64,000 nucleotides of DNA from Callaeas wilsoni (taxonomy: Eukaryota; Chordata; Aves; Passeriformes; Callaeidae). The stretch lies in the NCBI GenBank assembly GCA_013398955.1, contig VWPU01004896.1, positions 116,910-180,909 on the forward strand. Direction: 5' to 3'. The position numbers were made by a program, and so were the translations under genes. Under the pieces are notes generated by a model. That model was not told the DNA's origin. It worked only from the letters and a program-made list of their open reading frames with translations, and searched no databases. Numbering within the stretch: the stretch's first letter is position 1; each line of letters starts with the position of its first letter. Of this stretch, positions 40,601-54,700 are shown one piece after another.

Positions 40601-43600
40601 CCATTTGTTCCTTTGGCCTAATGCAGTGATATCAAATCCAGCAAAACAAAAGAAGCAGTTTAACAACGTATCATATAACAGCAATTATATTCAAAGGTAA
40701 CATGCACAGATTTTTTAATTATGTCACACAAACACTGTAAGTTGTATTAGGAATTTATTTCCCAGAGATTTGGGCCTGATTGACCAAATTGAACAGCCAC
40801 AAAAATTTACACTTCATCAATTTTTCCTCTTGTTGCTGTTACAGGGGGATGACAGTGATGGGTCTAATTTTATGACTGCAGGAAGCTCAGTCCTGATATA
40901 CACTTAGAGATCCCAGCTCTGATCTAAGGAAGGAAATTGATTGACCCAGAAAAAAATAACAGATTTTATCTCTGCGGAATATCAAAGGCCTTATCTTACC
41001 TCTTCATGCAAATATGCAGAGAAAGATCTGAGAAGCATGTGAAAGCATGCAATGAGAAAGTTGTATAAATTCTCTCTCTGAACTAAGAAACATTGAAGGA
41101 AATACATAAACAGAAAAATATACAGAAGGTGAAAGAGATAGTAGTTTTAACTGATATAGTCAGATCCTAACATATCTGGATGTAGGACATGTATCGTAGT
41201 ATCGTTTATTCTTTGGATGGGATTTTGCTACTGCAAGTCCAGGGAACAGCACAGTCTTTTCAAACTCTGAAAGTGACAAGAGACAAAAGTGGCAGAGCAT
41301 ATGCTACTTCCATGAATGTGTGCTGTGTAGAAAGGATGTTACTAACATCTCCCATCTGCACCAGGCACATCCTTAATTCATGTGTTGCAGAGTTTGTTCA
41401 GAAATTAGGACAAGCAATGATTTTTATTTTACTGTTCTCTTCACTTCATATTGCAGTATTTTTACCTAGAATCTAATTTACATGTATATCTTCAATTATA
41501 TGTTTTAGACATAAAAAGCTATAACTGCTCCATTTAGCATACTACTTTTTTTCTTTTTTTACCAAAGAATGAAAATAATTTACCTGGTGCATCCAGGTTG
41601 TGCAATAGGCAGCAGTAGTATTTAAATTACCCGCATCCTCTACCATGCCCTCTGGGTTCCTCACACACAGCAGAATTTCAAGAGTTCCACATGGGGACAT
41701 GAAGCAACATCCTGCTTGTTGCCCACATACATGGAAATATATAGTGAGTGCAAATAGCTGTAAGGGATACTTGGCCTCCATTGGGCTGCCCTATAGAGGA
41801 ACTCTGGGCTCCTAGATGCAGCATGATTAGCCTATTTTCATACTGTGATCTGAGTTCACCACAACTCTGACATTGACACCTTGTATGTCTTCATGATTGT
41901 CATGAAAATCAAGTCCTAAAAGTTAGTAGTTAACTAAAATACAAAGCCCCTCATTGTTTAGTTAAGCCCAGAATACTTGTCCATAGCATGCAATGTTTTT
42001 TAGCTAAGTGATTTATGCCGTTAATGAAACAGGCAGGGCAATTTGATGGCTGGGTAGTAAATTCTCAAAGTGATTTTGTGAGCCTGTATTTCTTGTTCTA
42101 ACAACTCTATTTCTATTTTACAGACTGTTCATATATACAAGAATATACAAGCTCTTTGTTTTGTTTCAGATTAAAATATGTAACTGACGATGCTGTTTTC
42201 TGGCTTGGCTGTTCCCAATCCACATTCTGCAGAATTTGTCGAGCTGAAGCTAGAGATTGTAAATATTTTACAATAAAATGATATTCCTATATTTTCTAGG
42301 TCACTGCTTTTTTCTGTTCCTGAATCATTAGGAACAAACAGCAGAGTGAAGGAAATGCTTCATCTGAAGGTGGAGTACAAAGGAGACCAATTGTTCGCTG
42401 CAGCTCACCACTGCTCCCACACTGCTCCATAGCACTGAAAACATACACAGAGCTGCTTCCCTTGGGAAACTAAGATCCAGATAGTAACTCTTATTTAACA
42501 TGGGGACTTACACACTTCAAGGAAGTACTAGCAGGAGTCCTTTCTTCCATTTAGCCAAATCACTCTAATTAATTTCCCATTAAAAAGGTAGGATTTCTTT
42601 CCCTCTTTACTCTCCCGGAGTTCTATACTCTCCTTCTTTTTGTCAGCATACATTTGAAATACAATTTGAAACAGGGACATCTTCCTGATGTCTGTGTACA
42701 GCATTTCTGGCTGAACTTTAGGCTGAAAACTCCAACATTGAATAATATTAATAATATCACAGATAACAAACTCTTTTCCACAACCCATCTTCACCGGGTA
42801 TTACGTGTAGACATACAGAGTGACAGCTGCATGGTCCTTAATATAAAATTTCATTCATGTAAAGCACAGAAATTCCCAGCTTTCATTTACCTTGTTCTGT
42901 ACCTTTCAAGTCTGACAGTCTTTCATCTTTTTTGAAGTTACAGTAACTCTCTTACATATCTCTCAAGTTTCCCTACCCTTACTCAAGCACTTCACTTCCT
43001 CCTGTAGCAGAGATGTTTACTTGCGCTGCTGCAAAGGAGGAGTGGAATTGAAAGGACAAGTATCCTGCAGCAACTCCAACTCCAGCTGTGGTCTTGGAAG
43101 ATTGCAGAAGTTTAAATGAGGCCACTCCAGGTCAGGCCTCACGAAGCACGCAGAAGGAAAATACCAGCAATTCAGCAGGTGGCTGTTTTATGACCCACTT
43201 GAATCTGAAGCCAAAGAAGATGCAATCACATTTTTCTGCTATGACATCCACAAGGTCAAACCATATTTCATCACTGAAAATGCTATAAGACCTCTTTCAT
43301 ACGCAAAAGTCTGTGTGTCCTAAGCAAAGCCTAACTTCATCTTTCTACTTACCTAAATTACTGGGACATACTGAGGGAAGACTGAGCGGAAGGACTTTTC
43401 CCATTTATTCTCATTAACATTTCCCACCATGTGTGTCTACTTTCTGCTGCTAGAAGTGGTCGTAGCCACAGAGTTCTCCCTTCTTATTCAGACCAATGTC
43501 CTCAATCACTGCTGTATTAATATGCTTTCACCTCAGCATATAGGTATACCTTTCCTTCTGAAGTGTCTGACTCAGGGAAAACCTTTGGTCAATACAATGC

Positions 43601-44934
43601 AAAAGCTCAGGCAGTCCAACTGCGATTGTCCTTGTGCCTTTCCAATCCATGTAAAGATTTTAAATGGCAAATGCAAGCAGCCTCTATCACGCTGTCTGCA
43701 GTGATCGATTCTTTCCCAATCCTGCATTTCAGGGAACACGCACGCAAGTAATAGGGTAGACAGGGTAGACATGTAATCATGTGTAACCCATACAAAAGAA
43801 CCCACAGCTAGAAGGAGAATATCTTCATGCCCTTCCCCCCATTCAGGAATTACTATCATCTTACAAGAGCCCTCCCTAAGGGCTGTATGTAGTCATGGTG
43901 ACAAGACATCACCACCTGTCTGCCCCTGCAATGGAGGCAATGAGCCAGAATGCAAAGCTTTGTTTTGCTGCTGCTGAATGCATACAGCGTATTTCCGAAC
44001 AGCCTGATTCAAATAGAAACCAAAGAAAATGACAACACTTTTCAAAATATAAAATCCAAAGAAAGTTCCAGATTTATTAATAATGGCTTATGAAAATGAA
44101 TCAATAAAACAAAGTGGGTTGAAAATCTACATGAATTAACATGCTTTGCACTCTTCAAAATGCAATCTTAGCCATAAAATTGTAAAAAAGGATGCTTTAT
44201 GACCAAAAGCTGAGAATGCAGACATTACAGAAACAGAATTTAAAATAGGCTGCAACTGTTAACACACATTGCTTTTATTCCAGTGAAAACGCACACTGAC
44301 TATTACATACTGCTTGCCTGCTGTTAACAATGCCCAGCTTACAGCATTTTGTTGGTTTTGGTACAGACTCCAAATATCAGCTGACCAAAAATCACAGAGA
44401 AACTGGCTAAAGTGCTAGCACGATACCGCTCAGTGAAGGGAAGCAGTAAACACTATAAATAATGAAACAAGCAGGTGAAATGCATCCTAGCAAAGAAAGG
44501 ACACAGCCTAAATGGAATGGGAGCAGAGTATTTCCTCCTCCTTATCCCAGATATCTAGCCTACACCTCAGGTTACATATACATTAGGCAGCACCTCACAT
44601 CTCTCAGCTATGGCTGCATCCCCCTACCTCAGGCTGAGCTTACACTGTGCAAGACACAGTGGGAGTATCTCCTTTCTCTTATCTTCCCAGCACACTGGGT
44701 TTCCCTAGGAAAGAAATGCAGACTGGTAAGGATTTTCAGTGTTCAGCAAGTTCCCTGAAATGGGTGCATTGGAGGATGAGGACTAAAAAGCAAGCTGCAG
44801 CATTCTCTGTTTTGTGGTTTAGATTTACCATCAAAGATGGTACACAGGGGTTTTCTGAGGCTGCACTGTTGAATTGGGCCGGACCTCTATTTTCCTATAT
44901 GGGCAAGAGCTACTAGACACCTGGATCTCTTATG
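37681..44934. other. Intergenic stretch without a recognisable gene
   Basis: Mixed-composition sequence with the 18-bp tandem duplication at 37768. Patches at 42300-42460 and 43020-43300 are somewhat less AT-rich and could belong to an old repeat or a non-coding transcript, but I cannot name them. Open frames up to 98 codons (for example 44462-44758) show no conserved domain. Confidence 0.65.
37768..37803. repeat. Perfect 18-bp tandem duplication
   Basis: AAAGCTCAATACATGGCC occurs twice in direct succession without a mismatch, shortly beyond the CR1 element at 36.6-37.7 kb. Perfect identity suggests a recent slippage event or, less likely, an assembly duplicate. Confidence 0.9.
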
Positions 44935-45695
44935 GATCTACTCATGTGGGCTAGTTCTTCTCTGCACATGCTCCAGCACTTCACTGTCTTTCTTGGAAAG
45001 AGAGGCCCAAAACTGAACACAGGATTCAAGGTGTGGCCTCACCAGTGCCCTGAACAGGGTGCTAGTCAGTGCCCTGGTCCTGCTGACCACCCTATTGCTG
45101 CTACAGGCCAGGATGCCATTGACCTTCTTGGCTACCTGGGCACAGCTGGCTAATGTTCAGCTGCTGTCAATCAATACACCCCAGGTCCTTTTCTGCCTGA
45201 AAAGATTTCCAGTCACTCTGTCCCAAGCTTGTGGCACTGCTTGGAGCTGTTCTGCCACAAGTGCAGGACCTGGCTCTTTGCCTTGCTGGACCTCATGCAA
45301 TTGGCCTTGGCCCATCAATCCAGCCTGCCCAGATCCCTCTGCAGATCCTTCCTGCTCTCAAGTAGATCAACACTCCCATCCAACTTGGTGTCATCTGCAA
45401 GTTGACTGAGAATGCACTCAATCCCTTTGCCGAGATCATCAAAAAAAGTTATTAAGCAGTATTGGCCCCAGTACTGAGCCCTGAGGAACACCACAGCCAA
45501 CTGGATTTAACTCCGTTCCCCACGACTCTCTGGGCCCAGCCAGATTTTTACTGAGAGAAGAGTCCAAGTCAGAAGCAGCCAGTTTCTCCAGGAGAATGCT
45601 GTGGAAAACAGTGTCAAAGGCTTCAGTAATACCTAGGTAGATGACATCCTCAGCTTTTTTCTCCTCCACTGAAACACCTTGTCATAGGAGGAGAT
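44935..45695 (-). mobile_element. CR1 LINE fragment with reverse-transcriptase remnants
   Basis: On the minus strand the segment 45669-45439 gives a CR1 RT core, including ITEAFDTVFHSILLEKL and [16 protein letters not shown]. After a frame change 45440-45315 gives the [12 protein letters not shown] box, a decayed version of the catalytic (F/Y)ADD motif with Leu in the first position. The 3' part down to about 44935 corresponds to the sequence between RT and the C-terminus. Both ends are truncated. Open frames on the + strand here (44932-45409) are antisense shadows. Confidence 0.92.
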
Positions 45696-48467
45696 TACAT
45701 CAGATGTTCTTCCATAATTTATTACATCATTTGTAAAGAGCAAATATTTTATCTTTCAAGTGATTAGCACAAAAGGCCTAGTTTTGATAAAGTCAGGAGA
45801 AATTAGGAGTGCTTCAGTGCTCTGAGTTACTAATTGGTTCAATTTTGACTAATCCTTACAAGTTCACAAACGTGAGGTGCTTATGCATGCTGCCCATAGT
45901 CACTTTCCTTCCAACATATACCCATTTAACAGGCAGACAGAGGCTTTCTGGCATCAATAAACATAAATCTTCATGTCTAAACTCAATATTCAACAACGCA
46001 AAAGGTCATATGTGCTAAAGTTAATCTGCCATCTTGTGGGTATATATCATAATACACTTCTTTATTATCAACCATAGAATTTATTACAGACAAATTAGCA
46101 TCTTGTATTTGTATATAAACTACCTAAAGGTTTTGGAATGAAAAATGGGAGACACAAATACAACCTACCATCTGGTAAATAAGACATACACAGTGAGTAT
46201 TTGAAGTCCTAAAGAAGTAACTAGAGAGGAATATTACCCAAGATACAGTAGTAATTCTACTTGGGCAGACACTCTAGGCTGGAAACTTGGTCACTTTGAA
46301 ACAAATAAGAATATAGTTATAAATTATGAGTAAATTAGTGTAATTTTCAAAAAAAATTTAAAAAAAAAAAAAGTCAGACTCTTTTTCAAACACAGGAAGA
46401 AAGGTCAGCCGTGAGGTGCGGGGTAACAACTTCATTACTGCTTTGGCTGCCAGTTAGATGTGGCATAGCCACACAGCCATAGTTGTATGTGGCATAGCGC
46501 AAGTGCCAATCTAAAGTCCAAATGGCATCTGCAATGGTACAAACATCAAAAAGGTTTCCCCTAAAGATATAGAAAACTTGTCAGCAAATTATGACCATCA
46601 AAGAAAAAAATTCTTAAATATGCTTAAATACTGATCTAAAATGCAAATAGATCTTCTTTCTATTCTGTGTGGAATATTGTTATATTAACACACAAAAATA
46701 TAATTAAATTATATTAGTTTAATTGGTGATTAACTTCAACAGTGTCATGAAATATTGGCCCCTGGCAGAAACTCCCAAACTTCTATCACACTTCACATCC
46801 TTTATTTGTTCTTACTCTAATGAAAATGTCTCTCTAGTCATGAATTGTGGAAACTCTTTATAAAATTAACAGTAAAACACTGATTCTATTTTATGTACAG
46901 ATAATCTATTTCAGTGTAATCCACTAAGACACTTTTTCTCATCTCTGATGACAATGTCTATTTGCAAAGCTATAAGACTCTGAGGTGCTTTCATAGAAAT
47001 ATGCCTACTAGATAGAAGTAATACACTAGTATAAAGGCATTATGTGTCTAATAAATTTCACTTCTCAAACAATTAGAAATCAAAACCCTCGTTATGTCTT
47101 AGCAAAAGGTATTTAGGGTGTTTTAATAAAAACAATTGGACTCAAAGGAGGGGCAAATAGTATTTTAAACCATCAAATGGAGGAGCAAATAGTGTTTTAA
47201 ACCATCACTGGACTCAAAGTAGGGGCAAATAGTGTTTTAAACCATCATTGTTAGAGCCATGATGTGTGTCAGTTGTGTAAGTATTGTGGAAAAGATTCAC
47301 ATTTTTCTTCAGCAGGATTGAGGATTTAGCATCATTCTTGGAAGAGAAACCTGGAATCTTTATGGGCTAGCTAAAGTAAAATAGCCATCTTCACTTAAGA
47401 AAATGAGAAAAAATCTGAAGAAATAGCAATAGAAAGTATGGCTCGATAGCTTATTATGTCTCTTCAAAATGCTTTTCAAGAGGAAAAAAAAAATTTTCTA
47501 ATGAACATCTGGGATGTATTTTCAGACTGAGAAAAAGTCTACAGAGCTTTTGTCTTCTTACCCAGACAAAGACAATCTTAGCAGCAGATAGACATGAAAG
47601 CATTGCAGATATACTGCTGTTTTGAGTCCTTGAGTGAATCTGCCTAGGTAAAAAACTGTGTCACAGGGAGAACAAGATCAGCAGAAGACCTGTTTTGGGT
47701 CACCTTTTACCTCCAGTGTAGCTGATTTGGAGAAGGGGATGTGGAGGGGTAACTGGTAAACATGATAATATTCTTGGTTTAATGCTGACATTAAATATTT
47801 TCATGGAAGACTAGCTTGGCAGCCTGGTGAGTTAAAATTTTGCCTTCCCCATGCAAAAAATTATTTTATCTATCAAGTCAAAGATAAGAATGCCTTCTTT
47901 CACATTTATAAAGTACTATAACAGATATACAAATTCAAATATGACACAAATTTAGCTAAGAAAAATCGATACTTATATCTATGTATTTTATTTATTTATA
48001 CAATCCACCTGAATTGTTTCTGCTCCTTTATGAGTGTTGTCTCAGTTACATTATGCGGTGTTGATTAATCTCAGTGAAATGCATCATCAGAAATGGAAGT
48101 CTGCCACAAAATTAAGACATGGATTTTGATCTACTAATCTTTCAGGGGAATTACTGCAAAGTTTTTTGTTCAGTTCATTTTAAAATTACATATTGTTTGC
48201 AAATCCAAATTCTACATATGGGACATACGGGTTTTGAATTAAAATTCTTACTATAATTCTGTACCAGTCACAGCCTCCTAACTGCTGTTGATGTGATATC
48301 TGAATACGATTATATTCTAATAAGGCTTCACACAATGATGATATCAAATGAAACAAATTTCTACAGTTATCTATAACTTTGCCTTTTCTCATATTGAGAA
48401 ATGCACTTCAGAAAATTTCATCAAGAAAGATTCAGCGATGTTATACAAAGGTGAAAACAAACAAAAG
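45696..48467. other. Intergenic stretch with a tandem repeat
   Basis: AT-rich. The only structured element is the three-unit repeat at 47138-47248, plus an A-homopolymer near 46360. No gene seen. Confidence 0.7.
47138..47248. repeat. Imperfect tandem repeat, three ~36-bp units
   Basis: Three units share the core GGGGCAAATAGTGTTTTAAA plus CCATCA: the first starts at GGACTCAAAGGAGG (47138), the second is shortened at its left end (TGGAGGAGCAAATAG), the third repeats GGACTCAAAGTAGG. A related GTATTTAGGGTGTTTTAATA piece lies just upstream and may be an eroded fourth unit. Confidence 0.88.
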
Positions 48468-48712
48468 AAATCATGCTTCACTAACTTGATTGCCTTATAC
48501 AATGACAACCGACTGGATAGACAAGGAGAGAGCAGAGGATGTTGTCTATCCGGACTTCAGCGAGGCTTTTGACAGTGTCCCCCGTGACATCCTCTGGGGC
48601 AAGCTCAGAAAGTGCAGGCTGGACAAGTGGATGATGAAGTGGATTAAGAACTGGCCGAACGGCAGATCTCAAAAGGTTGTGATCAGTGGCACAGAATCTA
48701 CTTATCTAAACA
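48468..48712 (+). mobile_element. CR1 LINE fragment, RT region, plus strand
   Basis: One frame gives CFTNLIALYNDNRLDRQGES and a second gives ERAEDVVYPDFSEAFDSVPR then DILWGKLRKCRLDKWMMKWI and KVVISGTES. Both are typical of CR1 RT motifs. A frameshift lies at about 48530. It is a short internal fragment without the 3' terminus. It is one of two CR1 copies in the window in the same orientation as the channel gene. Confidence 0.9.
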
Positions 48713-51700
48713 GTCTCTAAAGCAATACAACTGTTATAAGAGGAAAAATACCATCCAGGTATCCCTCTCAGAACAGTATAGAGGAAAAAACCATCTGAAA
48801 CAAAACCTCCCAGCAAACAAAAAATCCTGGTTTATTCAAGGGTCTTGTATTTTCTTTGCAATAAATTAATATATAATATATGAAAAGTAGTTTCAGAGAA
48901 ACTCAAACAACTATAAGCCTTATCTGAAGAAAAAGCCTTTAAAATTGCACTAAAATAATAGTGTTGCTTCAGTGCTGCTCACGCAAATTAAATTTGCTTG
49001 GATTGTAAATTGGGCAAATTTAAGTAAAACATTCACTAAATTGTGTGGTTTGGTTTATTTCCCTTCCCTACCAAATTCAAATTCCAGAAACAGAATTTGA
49101 AGATCAAGCTAAGTTATTTCTGGTTTTTCTACTGGTTCTGACTGAAACATGTTCTTGTTCCACAGGCTACAATTTACCTATTAGTCTCCCCAAGTAAATG
49201 AAAATCTTGGCACTTCTATTCCCTGTTTATAGGCCTCTCTCTGTGCTGCTCTCCATAGTTATCACCTGTTTCCTTTTTCATATGATCTGAGACTCATTAA
49301 ACTCACTGGTATTTAATTTTTAAGTTTGTTGTTCTCCTTCAGATTCATAAAAGGGTCTTCTGTGACCATTTGCCACTTTTCCAACTGTACTAGTTGTTCC
49401 AAGAAAACACATCACCGGTATCTGCAGTTCCAGTCTAGCATCTGACAAGACACAGAAGCCAGTATGATCAACAATATCTGTACAGTTGTTTTAATAATTC
49501 CGAAAGAGATGAGACAAAGAGATCCTATACAATTACTTTATGGCATTAGTACAGACTGCATTGCATAACTACTTAAGTGATGCAACTGAGATCTGTGCAG
49601 AAATGAATAAAAACAATCATGGGTTAGACTTCAATAAAATGCTAGCAAGGGTTAAATTCTGCTTTAATCCTTGAACATTTGTGTGGCTGCTATTGAATGT
49701 GCTCTTAAATGTGCCTCCAGCTTTTCTTTATATGTCTTTATCTGCAAAGGAGTGATGAATAAAATAACTAGGAAATGTTATTTCTTCCCTCATGGTGAAG
49801 TGGGGGAAAGAAGGGAGAGTAAGATTCAGGATTCATAGCAGACCATGCAGTGAAGTCAAAGAATCCAATGTACAAAGAAAAGTGAAAGCAGTGACACCAA
49901 AACTGATAGTTATTTACTAACTACAGTGTTATTCACATTGAAACACGGAAAACAGGATCATTTCCAGTTTTCAGTTATTTAGCTTTAAAGGAGATAGCTA
50001 TTTGTAATAAAGAAAAGGTTTTGTTAAAAACCTAGTCATCTTGTGAAAAATAGAACTCTATCAACCTAGCCTAGTTGTTTTTGCAAATTTCACCTCAAAT
50101 AATAAAATTAATTTTCTAAGTGAGCAATGTTCTAAATAAGGAAGTCAACTTTCTCCATTTCTCTTCTATCACCCCACTGAGTTTAAAATTCTACTGTTTT
50201 GAGTACACCCACACACTATCAGAAAGTGCAGGAATAAAAAACAAACACAAATAGTACAAGATCATCTATTTACATACATTCATGTCTGTAAAGCAGAAGC
50301 AGTCAGGAAGATATCAAGCAGAACAGGAGGAAGAAGGGAAATGGAGAGAGCCTTTCATGTAGACAATATACTCAACCTACCAAGCATTGCAGTAAGATTC
50401 CCGGACAACTATTCTTATCATATTTTTGAGTCATAAAAAGATGAGAAATAGGAAACACAAAAATTACAAAAGAAAGGTAAGTCTGGGAGACAAACGCTCG
50501 GGCTCTTGAACTGGTATTAATACGGATTGTAGCATGAGCACTCTGCTCATTTACAGAATCTGAGATAAATAATATAGAAGAGTTAAGAGTAATAAAACAT
50601 TAACAATTTTCTCTCAGTTCTCATATAGTTTTGTGTTATTTATTCTGAACAAGACTGGATGTTAGTGGGGATAAATGAAGCTCTAATCTTGTGCTATTTG
50701 CCAAGATGACATAAAAAGCTCTGAAATCCAATAAAATTTTCTTAATATCTTTGGTATTACTGCCATAAAATGGTAAGAGATTCCTAGAAAGAAATCAAAG
50801 CCCAACTGCATGTAGGTCTTCATTAGGAAATCAGGCTGCACTTTAACTCACTAGAATCAATTCACTGATGATGCCGGCTGTGAACAGGCAGAACAGACAA
50901 GGAAGAATAAAATTTTCAAAAATCTCCTCATGCCTTTGTGTTTACCCTAGTTTACCGTATGTGATCCCGAAATTTTTTACTCTCTCTCAATAACTTACAG
51001 CTTAAATCTAAAATCATTATAAACTACGTACAAACTGCTGCTGTGACACTAAAGATCTTTTTCGTGTGTAGTTGTGATGTCACCACTTTACCACTTAACC
51101 TCTACTTCTGATTAATGGTCAAATATAAGATTTTGCAGTGAAGAGAAAAACTGTTTGCCTATTTATGTAGCACTTCAGCAAACTGAATGGCTGACGGCAT
51201 ATGGTCTGATTAACATGAGGTGACAGAAGGAAGGAACTTTAAATCACCACATTCTAAATTAATTTCATGGGTAAAAAGATGGCTGTGTAATGGCCTCGTA
51301 CGATTATGTGGTCTTGCACAATCCTGTTATCTTTGTGGTGACCTGTGTAAAGGTACCCTACAAATGAGATCAAACTATGGAAAGCACGGGATCAATTCTG
51401 GTTAAATACCAGTCTTTGATTCCATGGCTTACGTTTTTAGTGAAGAGTCTCCTTAAAAATTAACTATCATATTCTAGATGAATAAAGTCAATTCAATTAA
51501 GCAAAAACCAGAATTATAATAAGTCAATAACTAATAAAGAAGTAATGGTTATTTCATGGAAACTTGCAATAAGGATACTCTAAAATTCTTATTGACTTTC
51601 CTAATCCTAGGAAAATCCTTCTAATGTGTTTTTATATACTATCACTCTGCAGTACAGCAAGCAGAATTTGTGCATAAACAAGATGACCTAGTTTTCAACA

Positions 51701-54700
51701 TCTGCAAGTCTTAGCTTGAAGCTTGTTTGTTACTTGAAAAGGCAATTAAAATTTAAACAAGTGTGAAAGAACAAACTCTTATTTTCCTTGAATTTCTGTG
51801 AAAAAAACCCAGTTACACATGAACTAATATTTAATACAAAGCAACATCAGAACTCAAAATAACAGCAGATAATTAGTATTCATATTTTTTAAAATAAAAA
51901 AAATCACAGATACTAAAACATATGCAAAAATAGACAAGAACAGTGGGGGTATGCAATTCAAGAGATTAGGTTGGGCAAATCCTTTCAAATTATAAACCAT
52001 GTACAGAAAGTGTAATTTCACAGGACATTCTTCAAGTAAGAGATAAGATGTGAGTTGATGAACTAAGCAACCTGTGTATTATTGTATAGAATTTATTAAA
52101 AATCCAGACACTCATCTTGCAACAGACAAACACTCCACACGAAACGTGACTTTCAAACATCAGTATTTACAGAGACAAACTCATTACTGTTTTCCTCCGA
52201 TAGCAATTTTTTTTTCATTGTATTTGCATCTTTTACTATTTAACTAGGATAGATTTACTGTTATTTTTTGAACATGATGCTTATTACAAGCAGAAAGGTG
52301 ATACAGAGTAAAATAATTTCTGTTCCAAAGAGTTTGTAAACCAAACACAGGAAAACACAGGAAAAACTGCCAAAGGACCAAAGGGCATTACAGCACCCAT
52401 TTTGAAATGAAGCTAAAGAACCCAAGTAATTTATACTTCTTCATGTCCTGAAAAATGTTCTGGAAGACAAAGGTGCAAGAACTTAATATATGTTATACTA
52501 AAAAAACTATACTGAGTAAATTTAACTCCATCTCTGTCACTGCTCCAAAGGATGGTTTTCTAGTTAAAGCACAAATGCTGAAGTAAACAGGAATGTATCC
52601 AGTTACCAGCTCCTCTGCAGGACTTTTGGCTGAGACTGTTATTTATTTCCATTACTTCCATCTGTATTCAGAGTCCAAATGTGTGTGTTACACAAATATA
52701 TGTAACATCTACATAAACAAGTGTTCTAGACTTTCCCCATGGAAAGTCTACTTGTTCTATGTAAGGCATATAAATTATTTTCAGGACAAAATGTGGCATT
52801 CTTCAGACAAGCACACAATATTATAAAGACAAGATTTCTGCTTCCACAGACTATAGCATTCATAAAAGCAATAACTGATAAAGATGAAGGATGGGAAATA
52901 GAGTAGTCACAGGACACTAACCCGCTTTTAAAATTAAGTACGTATTCCCATTCTTTGTGAACGTACTTTTAAAACACAAATATTATTCAAAAATACAAAT
53001 GCATTATCTGATTACATAAATATCTGATCTTGTTGCATTAAAGGAATGTAGAATAATAGGTTGCCATTAGCACAGAAATATTATTGTTTCCTTACTATAC
53101 ATTTATGTACTTTCTGCTCCTTATCTTAAATTCAGTCTTCATATTGTTGTGATTTCTTCATTTTTTTAATTACCACGTACTCAGACCTTCTCCTATTATT
53201 AATACAAAATATTTTCAAAGCATGAAAGACACCAGACATATAAATATATGCTTTTACTTTGACACTGATACTGGGTAAAATCATAGAATAGAATAGAAAA
53301 CAGAGACAGTAGTTTAGAATTGGAGATGCTAAAATAACTGATCAGCATCAAAACAGCTTAAGGAGAACTAAGTCTCGCCAAACATCACTTTTTTCTGAAT
53401 ACAGGTTTATTTGATCAAAGTAACTGTGTTGACATAAAATGCCTTGCAGAGTCTTCTAATAGGCTTATATGACATTCTGAGACATGAAAAGAAAAATCCA
53501 GTAATATATAAAATACAGGTATCCAAAGGTAAATGTAAATGAGATGCTTCAACACAAGGGAGCATTCCCATGCAGATTCTGTGTGGGTGGTTTTGGCCAA
53601 CAGCAACACAGACCTATTTATCATAGCCTGGAGCATGGTCCTGCAGCACATTCCAGCATACTCACTCCAGAAGAAAAGAGAAGAAGTTGAAAAAGTGGAA
53701 TTTATAAGACAAAAAGACAAAAAAAAGATGCAGGAACAATTTCAGACCTTAAATAATGACAAATGAAAACTGTGCCTCACATACCAATTATCCAACTGAA
53801 TACTGAAGCAACGTGATTATCATCTACCTATTACATGCAGAAGATATTCCTTTTACATTCTTAAAATGCAGTGAGATAATATGGTTTGCATGCTGTTCTC
53901 TTCAATATCGTAATCTTGTAATAGATGCAAAGTCTAATGCCCAATCTCAGAATACTTGCATAAGAGCTACAGCCCTGTAAAATCACACTATTTACTATGA
54001 TTTACACACCTTCTTTTACTCTCACAAGGAGGAGTTATTAGAATTACTACTAGAATCCTAAAAGAAAAAAATAACAATCAACACCTCTTCAAGAAACAGA
54101 AAATAGCAAGAATTAGAAGTTTTTTAAAAACCCCATACATAGAAACATCTCTTTGGATTCAATGTATTATTGTGCACATGAGATTACATGCATTGGAGTT
54201 CAAATTTCCCAACTCCAGTATTTTTTTCAGCAGTAGAACAGCTTTACGTATTAACAGGTATTTCTTCAAATCACATACATCTCATTATTGACGAATTCTG
54301 CCCGAGTGTAAGTTATGTTTGGATTTTATCATTCTGCCATCCTCTCCTTCTCTTAGACAATTCATTTGCTTGTGGTACCACCTGAGAAAAGATTACAGGT
54401 TAACCTGGTGGCTATTAGCCAACAGCCAGTGCCCCTTCCAGGACAGCACCTCTGGGCATATGGTCAGGCAAATCAGCTCGCTCCATCCTGATTCTCCCCA
54501 GACAGAGACACAAGTGATTCATCCCTCCTGGCAGATAAGCTGCTGACATTTCCATCTCTGTTTACTGGGTTAGCTGACAGATTGCTGACATGATCCCTTT
54601 GTGTTCTCCCTATTCTCTTTACATTAGACCCAGGAACTCTAGCAGTTTCTTGGACCTGATAAGTGCTACTTGCACGTAGCTAAAAGAGTCCCTGTAAAAA

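Noticed and set aside
44932..45409. Two overlapping plus-strand open frames of 73 and 116 codons
   Set aside because: They are antisense to a CR1 reverse-transcriptase remnant and carry no independent signal.
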